Source: JAOUEE01 sp051011595
GTDB taxonomy: Bacteria; Actinomycetota; Acidimicrobiia; Acidimicrobiales; SHLQ01
Reading direction: 5' to 3'
DNA: 12,122 nt
Assembly (NCBI GenBank): GCA_051011595.1
Contig: JBPCTQ010000347.1
Coordinates: forward strand, 1-12,122
Shown here: one piece after another, positions 3,895 to 11,586 of the stretch
Layout of the letters: each line of letters starts with the position of its first letter
Position numbering within the stretch: position 1 is the first letter of the stretch
Made by a program: the position numbers and the translations under genes
Notes under the pieces: generated by a model
Told to the model about the DNA's origin: nothing
The model's database searches: none
What the model saw: the letters and a program-made list of their open reading frames with translations, nothing else

Positions 3895-6204
3895 ATGAGC
3901 ACCGACACCACCACCACCCTCACCCTTCCGCTGCTGCCGCTCCCCCAGGGTGTGGTGCTGCCCGAGATGGTGATCACCATTGCCCTCGAGTCCGACGAGG
4001 CTCGCGCCATTGCCGATGCAGCGGCCGACGGCGACCTGGTGCTGGTGCCCCGAATCGACGACGAACGTTTTGCCCGCATCGGCACCCTCGCCCATATCGA
4101 GAATCGCGGCGACCTGCCCAACGGCACCCCGGCGCTGATGGTGCGGGCCACCGGCCGGGCGGTCCTCGGTGGGGGCGCAATCGGCACCAGTGGTGGCCTC
4201 TGGGTCACGGCCGAACCGGTCGACGAACCCGAGATCACCGACCGAGCCCGCGAACTGGCCAGCCGCTACCGCCAGGTGGCCGGCACCCTCCTCGACCACC
4301 TCGGTGGTCAGCGGTTGGCCTCGGCCCTGCCCGACACCGACGACCCGGGGATGCTGGCCGACACCATCGCCTACTGGCCTGATCTGAGCTTCGAGCAACG
4401 CCTCGAACTGCTCGAGACCCTCGATGTGGAAGCCCGACTCGAGCTGGCCATCGGATGGGCCGAACACGCCCTGAGCGAGGTCGAGGTCACCCGGAAGATC
4501 CGCGACGATGTCAACGCCGGCATCGAAAGCGAGCAGCGCGAGCACGTGCTGCGCCGCCAACTGGCAGCCATCCAGTCCGAGCTGGGCGAAGGGGGCGACG
4601 ACGCGGTTGCCGAATACCGCAGCCGCCTGGCCGACCTGGAGCTGCCCACCGCCGTCACCGAAGCCATCGAAGCCGAGATCGAGCGCCTCGAACGCACATC
4701 GGAGCAGAGTATGGAGGGCAGCTGGATCCGAACCTGGCTCGACACCGTCTTCGACATTCCGTGGAGCGAACGAGTCGACACCGAACCCGAGCTCGACACC
4801 GCTCGTGAGGTTCTCGACACCGACCACACCGGACTCGACGACGTGAAGGAACGTTTGGTCGAGTACCTCGCGGTTCGACGGCTTCGTCGATCCCGAAACG
4901 TCGAGATCGACGGCAACCGACGGGGCGGCGTGATCCTGGCCCTGGTCGGCCCGCCCGGCGTGGGCAAGACCTCACTGGGTGAATCGGTGGCCCGCGCCCT
5001 CGATCGACCCTTCGTTCGTCTCGCCCTGGGCGGCATCCGCGACGAAGCCGAGATCCGCGGCCATCGCCGTACCTACGTAGGGGCTCGGCCCGGACGGGTG
5101 GTGCGAGCGCTCACCGAAGCCGGCGCCATGAACCCGGTGGTGTTGCTCGACGAGATCGACAAGGTGGGCGCCGACTGGCGCGGCGATCCGTCGTCTGCGC
5201 TGCTCGAAGTGCTCGATCCGGCCCAGAACCACAGCTTCCGCGATCACTACCTCGAGTTCGAGCTCGATCTCAGCGACGTGGTGTTCATCGCCACCGCCAA
5301 TCGACTCGACACCATCCCCGGGCCCCTGCTCGATCGCCTCGAGGTCATCACGCTCGACGGCTACACCGACGACGAGAAGGCGGCCATCGCCCGCGACCAC
5401 CTGCTGCCCCGGCTCCGGGAACGTTCGGGCCTAAAGGACGGCGAGATCGTGGTGAGCGACGAGGTGATCGATCGCATCGCCGCCGACTGGACTCGGGAGG
5501 CCGGCGTCCGCCAGCTGGAACGGCTGCTCGACAAGGTCCTGCGCAAGGGCATCACCCGCCTGCCCGACGACGGGGGCGATGGGAGCAGCGTCAGCATCGA
5601 TCCCGATGAGCTCGAAGACCTGCTCGGCCGGCCCGTTCCGCGCGAGGAGACCGAGGACCGCACCGCCATCCCCGGGGTGGCCACCGGCCTGGCCGTCACC
5701 GGTGCCGGCGGTGATGTGTTGTTCGTCGAAGCCTCGGCCATGGACGGTGAGCCCGGATTGACCCTCACCGGTCAGTTGGGTGATGTCATGCAGGAGTCGG
5801 CCGAGATCGCCCGTTCGTACCTGCGGGCCCACGCTGATGAGCTGGGATTGTCGGGCCTGGATCGACGCCTGCACGTGCACTTCCCTGCCGGAGCGGTGCC
5901 CAAGGACGGCCCGTCGGCCGGCATCACCATGACCACCGCCATCGCCAGCTTGTTGAGCGGGCGGCGGGTGAAGGCCAACGTCGGCATGACCGGTGAGGTC
6001 ACCCTGCACGGGCGGGTGCTGCCCATCGGCGGGGTGAAGCAGAAGGTGTTGGCGGCCCATCGGGCCGGGCTCACCGAGGTGATCCTGCCGGTGGCCAACG
6101 GCCCCGACCTCGACGACGTGCCCGAGTCGGTGCGTGACGCCCTCACCATCCACCTGGCCACCGATGTCAGCGAAGTGCTGGACCTCGCCCTCGAACCCTC
6201 CTAG
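3895..6204 (+). CDS. lon: ATP-dependent protease Lon
   Basis: This 769-residue protein is a full-length bacterial LonA (E. coli Lon has 784), a cytoplasmic hexameric AAA+ protease that degrades misfolded and regulatory proteins. Residues 10-200 form the N-terminal substrate-binding domain (LPLLPLPQGVVLPEMVITIAL). A helical segment follows (EQREHVLRRQLAAIQSELGEG). The AAA+ domain has Walker A GPPGVGKT (352-359) and Walker B VVLLDEID (415-422), with the sensor region VFIATANRLDTIP. The C-terminal protease has the catalytic serine at 674 (PKDGPSAG) and lysine at 717 (GGVKQK), 43 residues apart as in E. coli. ATG 3895 has GAGGAGA four bases upstream. No HspR HAIR site is visible. The gene is followed immediately by a 53-nt hairpin repeat. 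The start includes a Thr-rich leader (STDTTTTLT). Confidence 0.98.
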   Translation: MSTDTTTTLTLPLLPLPQGVVLPEMVITIALESDEARAIADAAADGDLVLVPRIDDERFARIGTLAHIENRGDLPNGTPALMVRATGRAVLGGGAIGTSGGLWVTAEPVDEPEITDRARELASRYRQVAGTLLDHLGGQRLASALPDTDDPGMLADTIAYWPDLSFEQRLELLETLDVEARLELAIGWAEHALSEVEVTRKIRDDVNAGIESEQREHVLRRQLAAIQSELGEGGDDAVAEYRSRLADLELPTAVTEAIEAEIERLERTSEQSMEGSWIRTWLDTVFDIPWSERVDTEPELDTAREVLDTDHTGLDDVKERLVEYLAVRRLRRSRNVEIDGNRRGGVILALVGPPGVGKTSLGESVARALDRPFVRLALGGIRDEAEIRGHRRTYVGARPGRVVRALTEAGAMNPVVLLDEIDKVGADWRGDPSSALLEVLDPAQNHSFRDHYLEFELDLSDVVFIATANRLDTIPGPLLDRLEVITLDGYTDDEKAAIARDHLLPRLRERSGLKDGEIVVSDEVIDRIAADWTREAGVRQLERLLDKVLRKGITRLPDDGGDGSSVSIDPDELEDLLGRPVPREETEDRTAIPGVATGLAVTGAGGDVLFVEASAMDGEPGLTLTGQLGDVMQESAEIARSYLRAHADELGLSGLDRRLHVHFPAGAVPKDGPSAGITMTTAIASLLSGRRVKANVGMTGEVTLHGRVLPIGGVKQKVLAAHRAGLTEVILPVANGPDLDDVPESVRDALTIHLATDVSEVLDLALEPS

Positions 6205-6257
6205 CCGAATTTGCTGCGATGACGCTCGCTGAGCGCGCGAAATCGCAGCAATTTCGG
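6205..6257. repeat. 53-nt hairpin repeat, copy 1 (terminator of lon)
   Basis: The element begins at the base after the lon stop codon. Outer arms CCGAATTTGCTGCGAT (6205-6220) and ATCGCAGCAATTTCGG (6242-6257) pair with one mismatch. An inner stem CGCTC/GAGCG closes on GCT. A second copy with 48 of 53 bases identical sits at 7452-7504. It probably terminates lon transcription, but its duplication suggests a dispersed intergenic repeat. Confidence 0.8.
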
Positions 6258-6310
6258 GGTGGCGGGGTGGAGTTGGCAGACTGGGCGCCAGCAACAGGGG
6301 GACCGCCACC

Positions 6311-7450
6311 ATGACCTACGTGCACGACCGCACCGTCCACGACGCCGACAGCCACGTCATGGAGCTCTCGGACTGGATTCCCGAATACGCCGACCCCGAC
6401 GTACGCGACCGCATCCGACCACTCGACCTGGGCCGGGCCGGGAAGTCGGCCGACCAGGCAGTGGCCGACGCCGAGGCCCGACGGGGCGACGAAGCCGCCG
6501 CCCAACGCCTCGAAGACCAACTGCTCACCGCCAAGGGTTGGAGCGCCCTGGGTGCCTTCGACCCGGCCGAACGCAGCCGGGCCCTCGACCTGCTGGGGTT
6601 CTCGAGCCAGCTGGTGTTCTCCACCTTCGCCGCCCTGCAGTTCGTGGGCGACGACCTCGATCTCACCGTGGGCGGCAGCCGGGCCCTCAACCGGGCCATG
6701 GCCGACTTCTGCCGCGACGACGATCGCCTGGTGGCTGTCGGTCAGGTGCTGTGGATCGATCCCGAGCACACACTCAGACTGGTCACCGATGCCCTCGACG
6801 AAGGGTGTGGGGCCATCTTGTTCCCGTCCGATCCCGGTCGCACCGGCGTCTCGCCCACCCACGAGGACTACGACGCCATCTGGGCCACCCTCGAAGAGCG
6901 CAACATCCCGTTCATGCTCCACATCGGCGGTGGTGGGCGGCCTGTCCGTCCCCCGTTCCACGACAACGGCCGCCCGGTCACCGACTTCCTCGGCGGCGGC
7001 GAGAACGTGCGATCGAAGGACTACATGGCCCTCAACCAACTGCCCGAGCAGTTCCTGTCGGCCATGGTGCTCGACGGCGTGTTCGCCGACCATCCCGGGC
7101 TGCGAGGGGGTTGTATCGAGCAGGGCGCCATGTGGGTGCCCTCGTGGTTGCGCCGGCTCGACAGTGTGATCCGCACCTTCGGCCGCACCGAACCCACCCT
7201 GGCCGGCCTGGAGATGAAACCGTCCGAGTACGTCCACCGCCAACTCTGGTTCACGCCGTTCGCGGGGGAAGATGTCGGCTGGCTCATCGATCAGTGCGGC
7301 GACGATCTGTTCCTCTTCTCATCGGACTACCCGCACCCCGAGGGGGGTCGCGACCCTGTGGCCCGCTTCGAGGAGACCATGGACGACGTCGACGACACCG
7401 CTCGCGACCGCTTCTACGAAACCAACTACGCAGAGATGATGGCGCTCTAG
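6311..7450 (+). CDS. COG2159-type metal-dependent amidohydrolase
   Basis: This 379-residue protein belongs to the amidohydrolase-2 (ACMSD-like) TIM-barrel family, which includes decarboxylases and C-C or C-N hydrolases. The N-terminal metal motif is DADSH (residues 11-15) rather than the more usual HxH, a variant seen in this family. Other landmarks are FMLHIGGGGRP (His204), the helix HPGLRGGCIEQGAMWVPSWLRRLD, the segment LEMKPSEYVHRQLWFTPF, and FSSDYPHPEGG (Asp339, His342), the metal-binding end of the barrel. There is no signal peptide. ATG 6311 is preceded by AGGGGG nine bases upstream. It stands alone between two copies of a hairpin repeat, so it is probably transcribed separately. Family certain; the reaction cannot be chosen. 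Confidence 0.92.
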   Translation: MTYVHDRTVHDADSHVMELSDWIPEYADPDVRDRIRPLDLGRAGKSADQAVADAEARRGDEAAAQRLEDQLLTAKGWSALGAFDPAERSRALDLLGFSSQLVFSTFAALQFVGDDLDLTVGGSRALNRAMADFCRDDDRLVAVGQVLWIDPEHTLRLVTDALDEGCGAILFPSDPGRTGVSPTHEDYDAIWATLEERNIPFMLHIGGGGRPVRPPFHDNGRPVTDFLGGGENVRSKDYMALNQLPEQFLSAMVLDGVFADHPGLRGGCIEQGAMWVPSWLRRLDSVIRTFGRTEPTLAGLEMKPSEYVHRQLWFTPFAGEDVGWLIDQCGDDLFLFSSDYPHPEGGRDPVARFEETMDDVDDTARDRFYETNYAEMMAL

Positions 7451-7451
7451 C

Positions 7452-7504
7452 CCGAAATTGCGGTGATGGCGCGCGCTGAGCGCGCGAAATCGCAGCAATT
7501 TCGG
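7452..7504. repeat. 53-nt hairpin repeat, copy 2 (between convergent genes)
   Basis: This copy differs from copy 1 at only five positions, all in its left half. Outer arms CCGAAATTGC (7452-7461) and GCAATTTCGG (7495-7504) pair perfectly, and the centre GCGCGC-TGA-GCGCGC is a perfect 6-bp stem. It lies between the amidohydrolase stop and the stop of the convergent radical SAM gene, where it could terminate both. Confidence 0.8.
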
Positions 7505-7514
7505 GGTGGGCGGG

Positions 7515-10175
7515 TTACCGGTGGCGGGCTTCTTCGGGGGCGGCCACGCGGGCCCGGCCGATGCTGGCGGCGAGATCCCAGTTGGCGTGATCGTGAATGA
7601 AGCGGTCGATGTTCTGACCAATGGCGCTGGTACAGGCATCGTCGGCGTCCTCGACCACGAACCGGGCGGGGCCGAACTCCGACAGACGGCGCAGCGGCTG
7701 CTTCTCCCAGTCGAAGTGGTGACCGTCGTTGCGGGCAGCCACCACGGCGTCGTTCCATGCCACGTAGTCGTGGGCGAGCTCGAGCTCGATGGGGAACTCA
7801 CGCCCGGTGGCCGGCAGCACGGCGTGCTGGACGGCGATGACCGTCTGCAGGGCCGAGTCATCGGGCAGACCCCATTGCTCGACCGCGAACTGATGGAGCT
7901 CGTCGACGAACCACCGCCAGGTGGCCGGCGCGATCATGCGGTGTTTGATGGCCCGTAGCGCGTAGCTCAGCGTGGGCCAGCGCCCGGGATCACCAATGGC
8001 CTGGCGCACCATCTGGTCGAACAACTCGATCTCACGACGCCCGGTCTCCTGACGGGCGAACCGACCCACGTGGCGGGCCACACCGGCCATGTCGAAGACA
8101 TAGGTGGCCGAACGCAGGTACCCCATGTGGTCCCACTCGTCACGGGTGTAGCTGTTGGTCTCCTTGACGATCTCGCCCACCTTGGCCGTGATGCCGTGTT
8201 CGGCCCGGTAGTCGGCCGCGTTCATCGGGCTGTTCGGCAGCAACGTGGTCTCGTGGATGGCGGCATGCACGTCGCGATCGATGATGCTCTGCATGTCGTC
8301 GGCGAACGACGCCACGGTGGAGCCGGGCAGTCCCATCATGATGTCGACCGACAGCGGCAGTTTGTTCTGGCGGAACTCTTCGGCCAGCTGGTTGTACTTC
8401 TCGGTCTTGATGTTCTTGCGGCGGATGGCGGTGAGTGTCTCCTCGTCCATGGACTGGAGCGCCACCTTGCCGTCGGCGAGGATGCCGGCGTCGGCCCACG
8501 ACTCGATGATGGGGCGTAGGTGCTTCACCGTGTTCTTGGCGTAGTTGGGTCCAACGGCGCGCGGGAAGCCGTACTTCTTGTTGAGCTCGACGATGAAGTT
8601 CGCCAGGTCGACATCGCGCGAGAAGATGCCGAAGTTGGCGTCGGCGATGCCGATGTTGTGGATCTCGGCTTTGGCGATCCACTCCAGTTCTTCGTTGACC
8701 CGGTCGAGATCGAACTTGCGGATGCGCGACGCCGTGGCCGAACCCCAGTCGCAGAAGGTGCACCCATAAGGGCAGCCCCGGTTGGTCTCGAGCACGATGT
8801 GTTCGATCGGGCCCGCTGCGAACGCGTCGAACAAGCCGGTGAGCAGGGGCGACGGAATGATGTCGAGATCGGCGATGCGGTCTCGATCGGGTGTGCGCAC
8901 CAGCTGGCCGTCGGCATCGATGAAGGAGACACCTTCGACCTCGCGCAGCACCTCGAGGTCGAACGCGCCGTCGCGACTGCTGGCCTCCAGTGCCTTGAGC
9001 ACATGGGCGAACGTCTCCTCGCCCTCACCACGCACGGCGACGTCGACGTGGGGGTGATCGACGAAGAACTGCTGGGCGTCCTCTTCGTACTTGGGTGTAC
9101 TGGGCCCACCGTGGATCGTGATGCTGGCGGGCGAACGTTCCTTCACCGTCTTCGACAACTGGAGGTGGTCGTCGACCGACCACACGTAGTTGGAGAACAG
9201 GTAGATCGACGGGGTCTCCCCGAGGTCGACGACGTCCTGCTCGGCCGGGAAGAAGAAACGCGGGTGATAGCTGTAGGTGTCGTTGAGCACCCCACCCTCG
9301 AAGGCCTTGGCGTAGGCGACCAGGCAGCCGAGGGCCAGCGGCGGCGGCTGGAGCTGGTTCTCGATGGGGATCACCCGCACCCGCCGGAAGCCGGTCTGGG
9401 CTTCGATCTCGTCCTCACGAGCCTCGTATTCGGCCACCAGTTCGAGACTGCGCTTCACCACCCGGCGGCGGCGGGCGTTGCCGTCGCGCATGCGCTGACG
9501 GTTGATGGCCATCTTCTGGTATTCGGGGGCGTCGGGATCACGAATGGCGATGAGTGAGCTGGCCCGAAGCCTCCGCAGCAGGGCTGCGTGTTCATCGTTC
9601 GACAACGCCATGCCCTGAGCTTCGTCGCGATGCTGCTCGTAGGCGTCGCCGATGGACGTACCCACACAGAATCTGGTGGCGGCATGCATCTCGGGTGCCG
9701 TCATACGCGACAGCACCTGCCCGTCGTGGTCGATCTGTTCGAACCCACGCGGACCAACCGACAACACGATGGGGATGGCGAAGGCGAGCGCGTTGAGCTC
9801 GGCGTCGGACCCGGCATCGTCGAGATCGACCTCGTCGCCGAAGGTGGGGGCCTCGGTCACCTCATGCTGCTCGTGCCGTTCGGTCACCAGCAGCCCTCGG
9901 CGCTTCAGCTCCTCGGCGAAGCTGAACAGCGCAGTGGCGTTGACACCCATCCTCGACTCGACCGCGTCGATGGCCGACGAGATGGTGTGATCACCGCCGA
10001 GCACTTCCTCGAGGAACGCCATGCTGTCCATACCGAGGGCCAGCGGCGGGAATTCGTCGTACGCCGGCACGATGGGGCCGCGCAGGCCCACCAGCACCAA
10101 AAGCGACCCGGAGATCGCGGCCGGAGTTTCCTTTTCGCCCAGCTCGATGAAGACGCGCTCAGCAGTATCAGACAC
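7515..10175 (-). CDS. B12-binding-domain radical SAM enzyme with N-terminal PqqD-like modules
   Basis: The 886-residue protein has a recognisable core. A cobalamin-binding-like Rossmann domain spans about 265-395 (RVRVIPI, PPPLALGCLVAYAKA, ITIHGGP at 352-358, VAVRGEGEE). A radical SAM domain follows with the [4Fe-4S] motif CPYGCTFC (Cys468, Cys472, Cys475), ADANFGIFSRD and VALQSMDEETLTAIRRKNI. The base-off DxHxxG motif is absent, as in several members of this class. The first 250 residues are unusual: IVPAYDEFPPLALGMDSMAFLEEVLGG plus a helix-turn-helix ending ELKRRGLLV, then a second similar stretch ending RRLRASSLIAI, both resembling PqqD/RRE winged helices. GTG 10175 has GAGGAG six bases upstream and a promoter at 10212-10241. 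Product and substrate are unknown; peptide modification is one possibility. Confidence 0.9.
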   Translation of the reverse strand: MSDTAERVFIELGEKETPAAISGSLLVLVGLRGPIVPAYDEFPPLALGMDSMAFLEEVLGGDHTISSAIDAVESRMGVNATALFSFAEELKRRGLLVTERHEQHEVTEAPTFGDEVDLDDAGSDAELNALAFAIPIVLSVGPRGFEQIDHDGQVLSRMTAPEMHAATRFCVGTSIGDAYEQHRDEAQGMALSNDEHAALLRRLRASSLIAIRDPDAPEYQKMAINRQRMRDGNARRRRVVKRSLELVAEYEAREDEIEAQTGFRRVRVIPIENQLQPPPLALGCLVAYAKAFEGGVLNDTYSYHPRFFFPAEQDVVDLGETPSIYLFSNYVWSVDDHLQLSKTVKERSPASITIHGGPSTPKYEEDAQQFFVDHPHVDVAVRGEGEETFAHVLKALEASSRDGAFDLEVLREVEGVSFIDADGQLVRTPDRDRIADLDIIPSPLLTGLFDAFAAGPIEHIVLETNRGCPYGCTFCDWGSATASRIRKFDLDRVNEELEWIAKAEIHNIGIADANFGIFSRDVDLANFIVELNKKYGFPRAVGPNYAKNTVKHLRPIIESWADAGILADGKVALQSMDEETLTAIRRKNIKTEKYNQLAEEFRQNKLPLSVDIMMGLPGSTVASFADDMQSIIDRDVHAAIHETTLLPNSPMNAADYRAEHGITAKVGEIVKETNSYTRDEWDHMGYLRSATYVFDMAGVARHVGRFARQETGRREIELFDQMVRQAIGDPGRWPTLSYALRAIKHRMIAPATWRWFVDELHQFAVEQWGLPDDSALQTVIAVQHAVLPATGREFPIELELAHDYVAWNDAVVAARNDGHHFDWEKQPLRRLSEFGPARFVVEDADDACTSAIGQNIDRFIHDHANWDLAASIGRARVAAPEEARHR

Positions 10176-10211
10176 AGACAGCTCCTCAGCGGTCCCCGAT
10201 GTATCTCAACG

Positions 10212-10241
10212 ACGGTACCGGTCGCAGTCCTTCTGTGACAA
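10212..10241 (-). promoter_or_regulatory. Promoter of the radical SAM gene
   Basis: On the minus strand, TTGTCA (10241-10236) and TACCGT (10217-10212) are separated by 18 bp. The start would fall near 10205, leaving a leader of about 30 nt with GAGGAG before the GTG at 10175. This implies the gene can be expressed independently of the upstream transporter gene. Confidence 0.45.
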
Positions 10242-10250
10242 TAAGCCGAT

Positions 10251-10288
10251 CCACCCACGCAACGCGTCGGGCGGCACACGATGGGTGG
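10251..10288 (-). terminator. Possible stem-loop after the MFS gene
   Basis: CCACCCA (10251-10257) and TGGGTGG (10282-10288) can form a 7-bp stem around a 24-nt loop, 24 bases past the MFS stop. The loop is long and no T-tract follows, so this is a weak terminator candidate. Confidence 0.25.
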
Positions 10289-10311
10289 CCGATCGAACCC
10301 ACGGTGAACCG

Positions 10312-11478
10312 TCAGAGCTCGGCGTGGGTGGCCACCGCCGGCCCCACCAGCGGGCCCACCAACAACGCGGTGGCCCCACACAGACCCGCACCCACCAGGA
10401 AAGCAGCCGCTTCGGTGCCGAACCCGTCGGCGGCCAGCCCCAGCGTGATACCGCCCAGACCGGTGGCCAGATCGAAGAACATCGAGAAGGTGGCGATGGC
10501 GTGGCTGCGGGAACGCTCCCCTGCCGTCTCGATCACCACCTTGAACAGGCCCGGGAACAAGAAGGTCTGGCCAACGGCGTGGATGACGGTACCGATCACC
10601 ACACCGGCCGTGCTGCGGGTGAGCCCGATGATGGCCAGGCCACTGGCCGAACACACGGCGGCGAACCGGGCCAGGGTGATGGTGGGAACCTGGTCGGGCA
10701 CCTTGGCGGCCACCAGCCGCAACGTCACCACCACCAGGGCGAACACCAGGAACGCCAGGCCGCCGATGCGGATGCCGATGTCGTCGGAGTAGAGCTGGAT
10801 GAAGCTCACGAATCCGGCCTGGGCCATCAACACCAGGCCCAGGACCATGCCCGGTCGAACGGCGGCTCGGTGCAGCCAGGTGGCCGGCCGTTCCACATCG
10901 GCCATCTCGGCGGTGGCTCCCGGCGCCGAGATCCAGGCCAGGCCGGCCGACACCGCACACATCACCGCCGCGAACAGCCAGACCGCGTCGGCCCCCTGGG
11001 CATCGGCCAGCGCGTCGCCGGCCAGCGGCCCGAGGGCCAAACCTCCGTAGATGGCCAGCGAGAAGTAGGAAGCCGCTTCACCTCGGCGATCTTCGGGCGC
11101 CAGGTCCTGGGCCGCGGCGGCCGCCCCGACGAAGGTGAAGGCCTCCCCCACCCCGGTGACCAGGCGGGCCAACACCACCATGGCCACCGACGAGGCACCG
11201 ACCAGCAACAACATGCCGGCGCCGGCGATGAGCGCCCCGGTCATCATCACGAACCGGCGACCCTTCCGGTCGCCGATGGCGCCCAGGATGGGGCGAAGCA
11301 GCGCAGCCGACAGACCCATGACACCGACCGACAGACCGACCTCGAAGCTCGACCCGCCCAGGTCGGTCTCCACATACACCGGCAGCACGGGCAACACGGC
11401 GGCGATGGCGACGAAGTACGCCAACGCTGCGAGCGTGACCACGATGAAGCGCGGCGTCACCAACCGATCGTCGGACAT
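10312..11478 (-). CDS. Major facilitator superfamily transporter
   Basis: This 388-residue protein has the hydrophobicity pattern of a 12-helix MFS permease in the cytoplasmic membrane. The first helix is FIVVTLAALAYFVAIAAVLPVL. MFS motif A, GAIGDRKGRRFVM, lies between helices 2 and 3, and LARLVTGVGEAF matches the helix-4 signature of drug/H+ antiporter-like members. A central loop (SAPGATAEMADVERPATWLHR) separates the halves. ATG 11478 (MSDDRLVTPRF) has a GAGG about ten bases upstream; the frame is open further upstream, but that extension is not MFS-like and would cross the divergent gene. It precedes the radical SAM gene by 136 bp. Export of its product is conceivable but unproven. Substrate unknown. 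Confidence 0.93.
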   Translation of the reverse strand: MSDDRLVTPRFIVVTLAALAYFVAIAAVLPVLPVYVETDLGGSSFEVGLSVGVMGLSAALLRPILGAIGDRKGRRFVMMTGALIAGAGMLLLVGASSVAMVVLARLVTGVGEAFTFVGAAAAAQDLAPEDRRGEAASYFSLAIYGGLALGPLAGDALADAQGADAVWLFAAVMCAVSAGLAWISAPGATAEMADVERPATWLHRAAVRPGMVLGLVLMAQAGFVSFIQLYSDDIGIRIGGLAFLVFALVVVTLRLVAAKVPDQVPTITLARFAAVCSASGLAIIGLTRSTAGVVIGTVIHAVGQTFLFPGLFKVVIETAGERSRSHAIATFSMFFDLATGLGGITLGLAADGFGTEAAAFLVGAGLCGATALLVGPLVGPAVATHAEL

Positions 11479-11574
11479 CGGGTCACCCTCGCCGGTGCCG
11501 TTGCGGGCGGCAAAAGCGACGACGGTGTTCCTTGGCACACGTCGCCTCGTACCGAAGGTGTGTAGCCGGCTGGC

Positions 11575-11580
11575 TAGGGT
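11575..11580 (+). promoter_or_regulatory. -10 box (TAGGGT) for a leaderless acylase transcript
   Basis: TAGGGT fits TANNNT and is followed by exactly six bases (GGCGCC) before the ATG at 11587, so transcription should begin at the start codon. No Shine-Dalgarno sequence is present. This is the same geometry as at the FKBP gene. Confidence 0.5.
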
Positions 11581-11586
11581 GGCGCC

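Noticed and set aside
3784..4827. Minus-strand open frame of 347 codons opposite the lon start
   Set aside because: Lies opposite the N-terminal half of lon, with low-complexity shadow composition and no family match.
10206..10391. 61-residue minus-strand frame rich in Trp/Arg, as a RiPP precursor for the radical SAM enzyme
   Set aside because: It overlaps the end of the MFS gene, has no RBS, and its composition is that of a shadow frame; no credible precursor peptide was found between 10176 and 10311.
10021..11565. Long + strand open frame of 514 codons
   Set aside because: Antisense to the MFS transporter and the start of the radical SAM gene; its composition (runs of Gly, His, Gln, Arg) is typical of GC-rich shadow frames.
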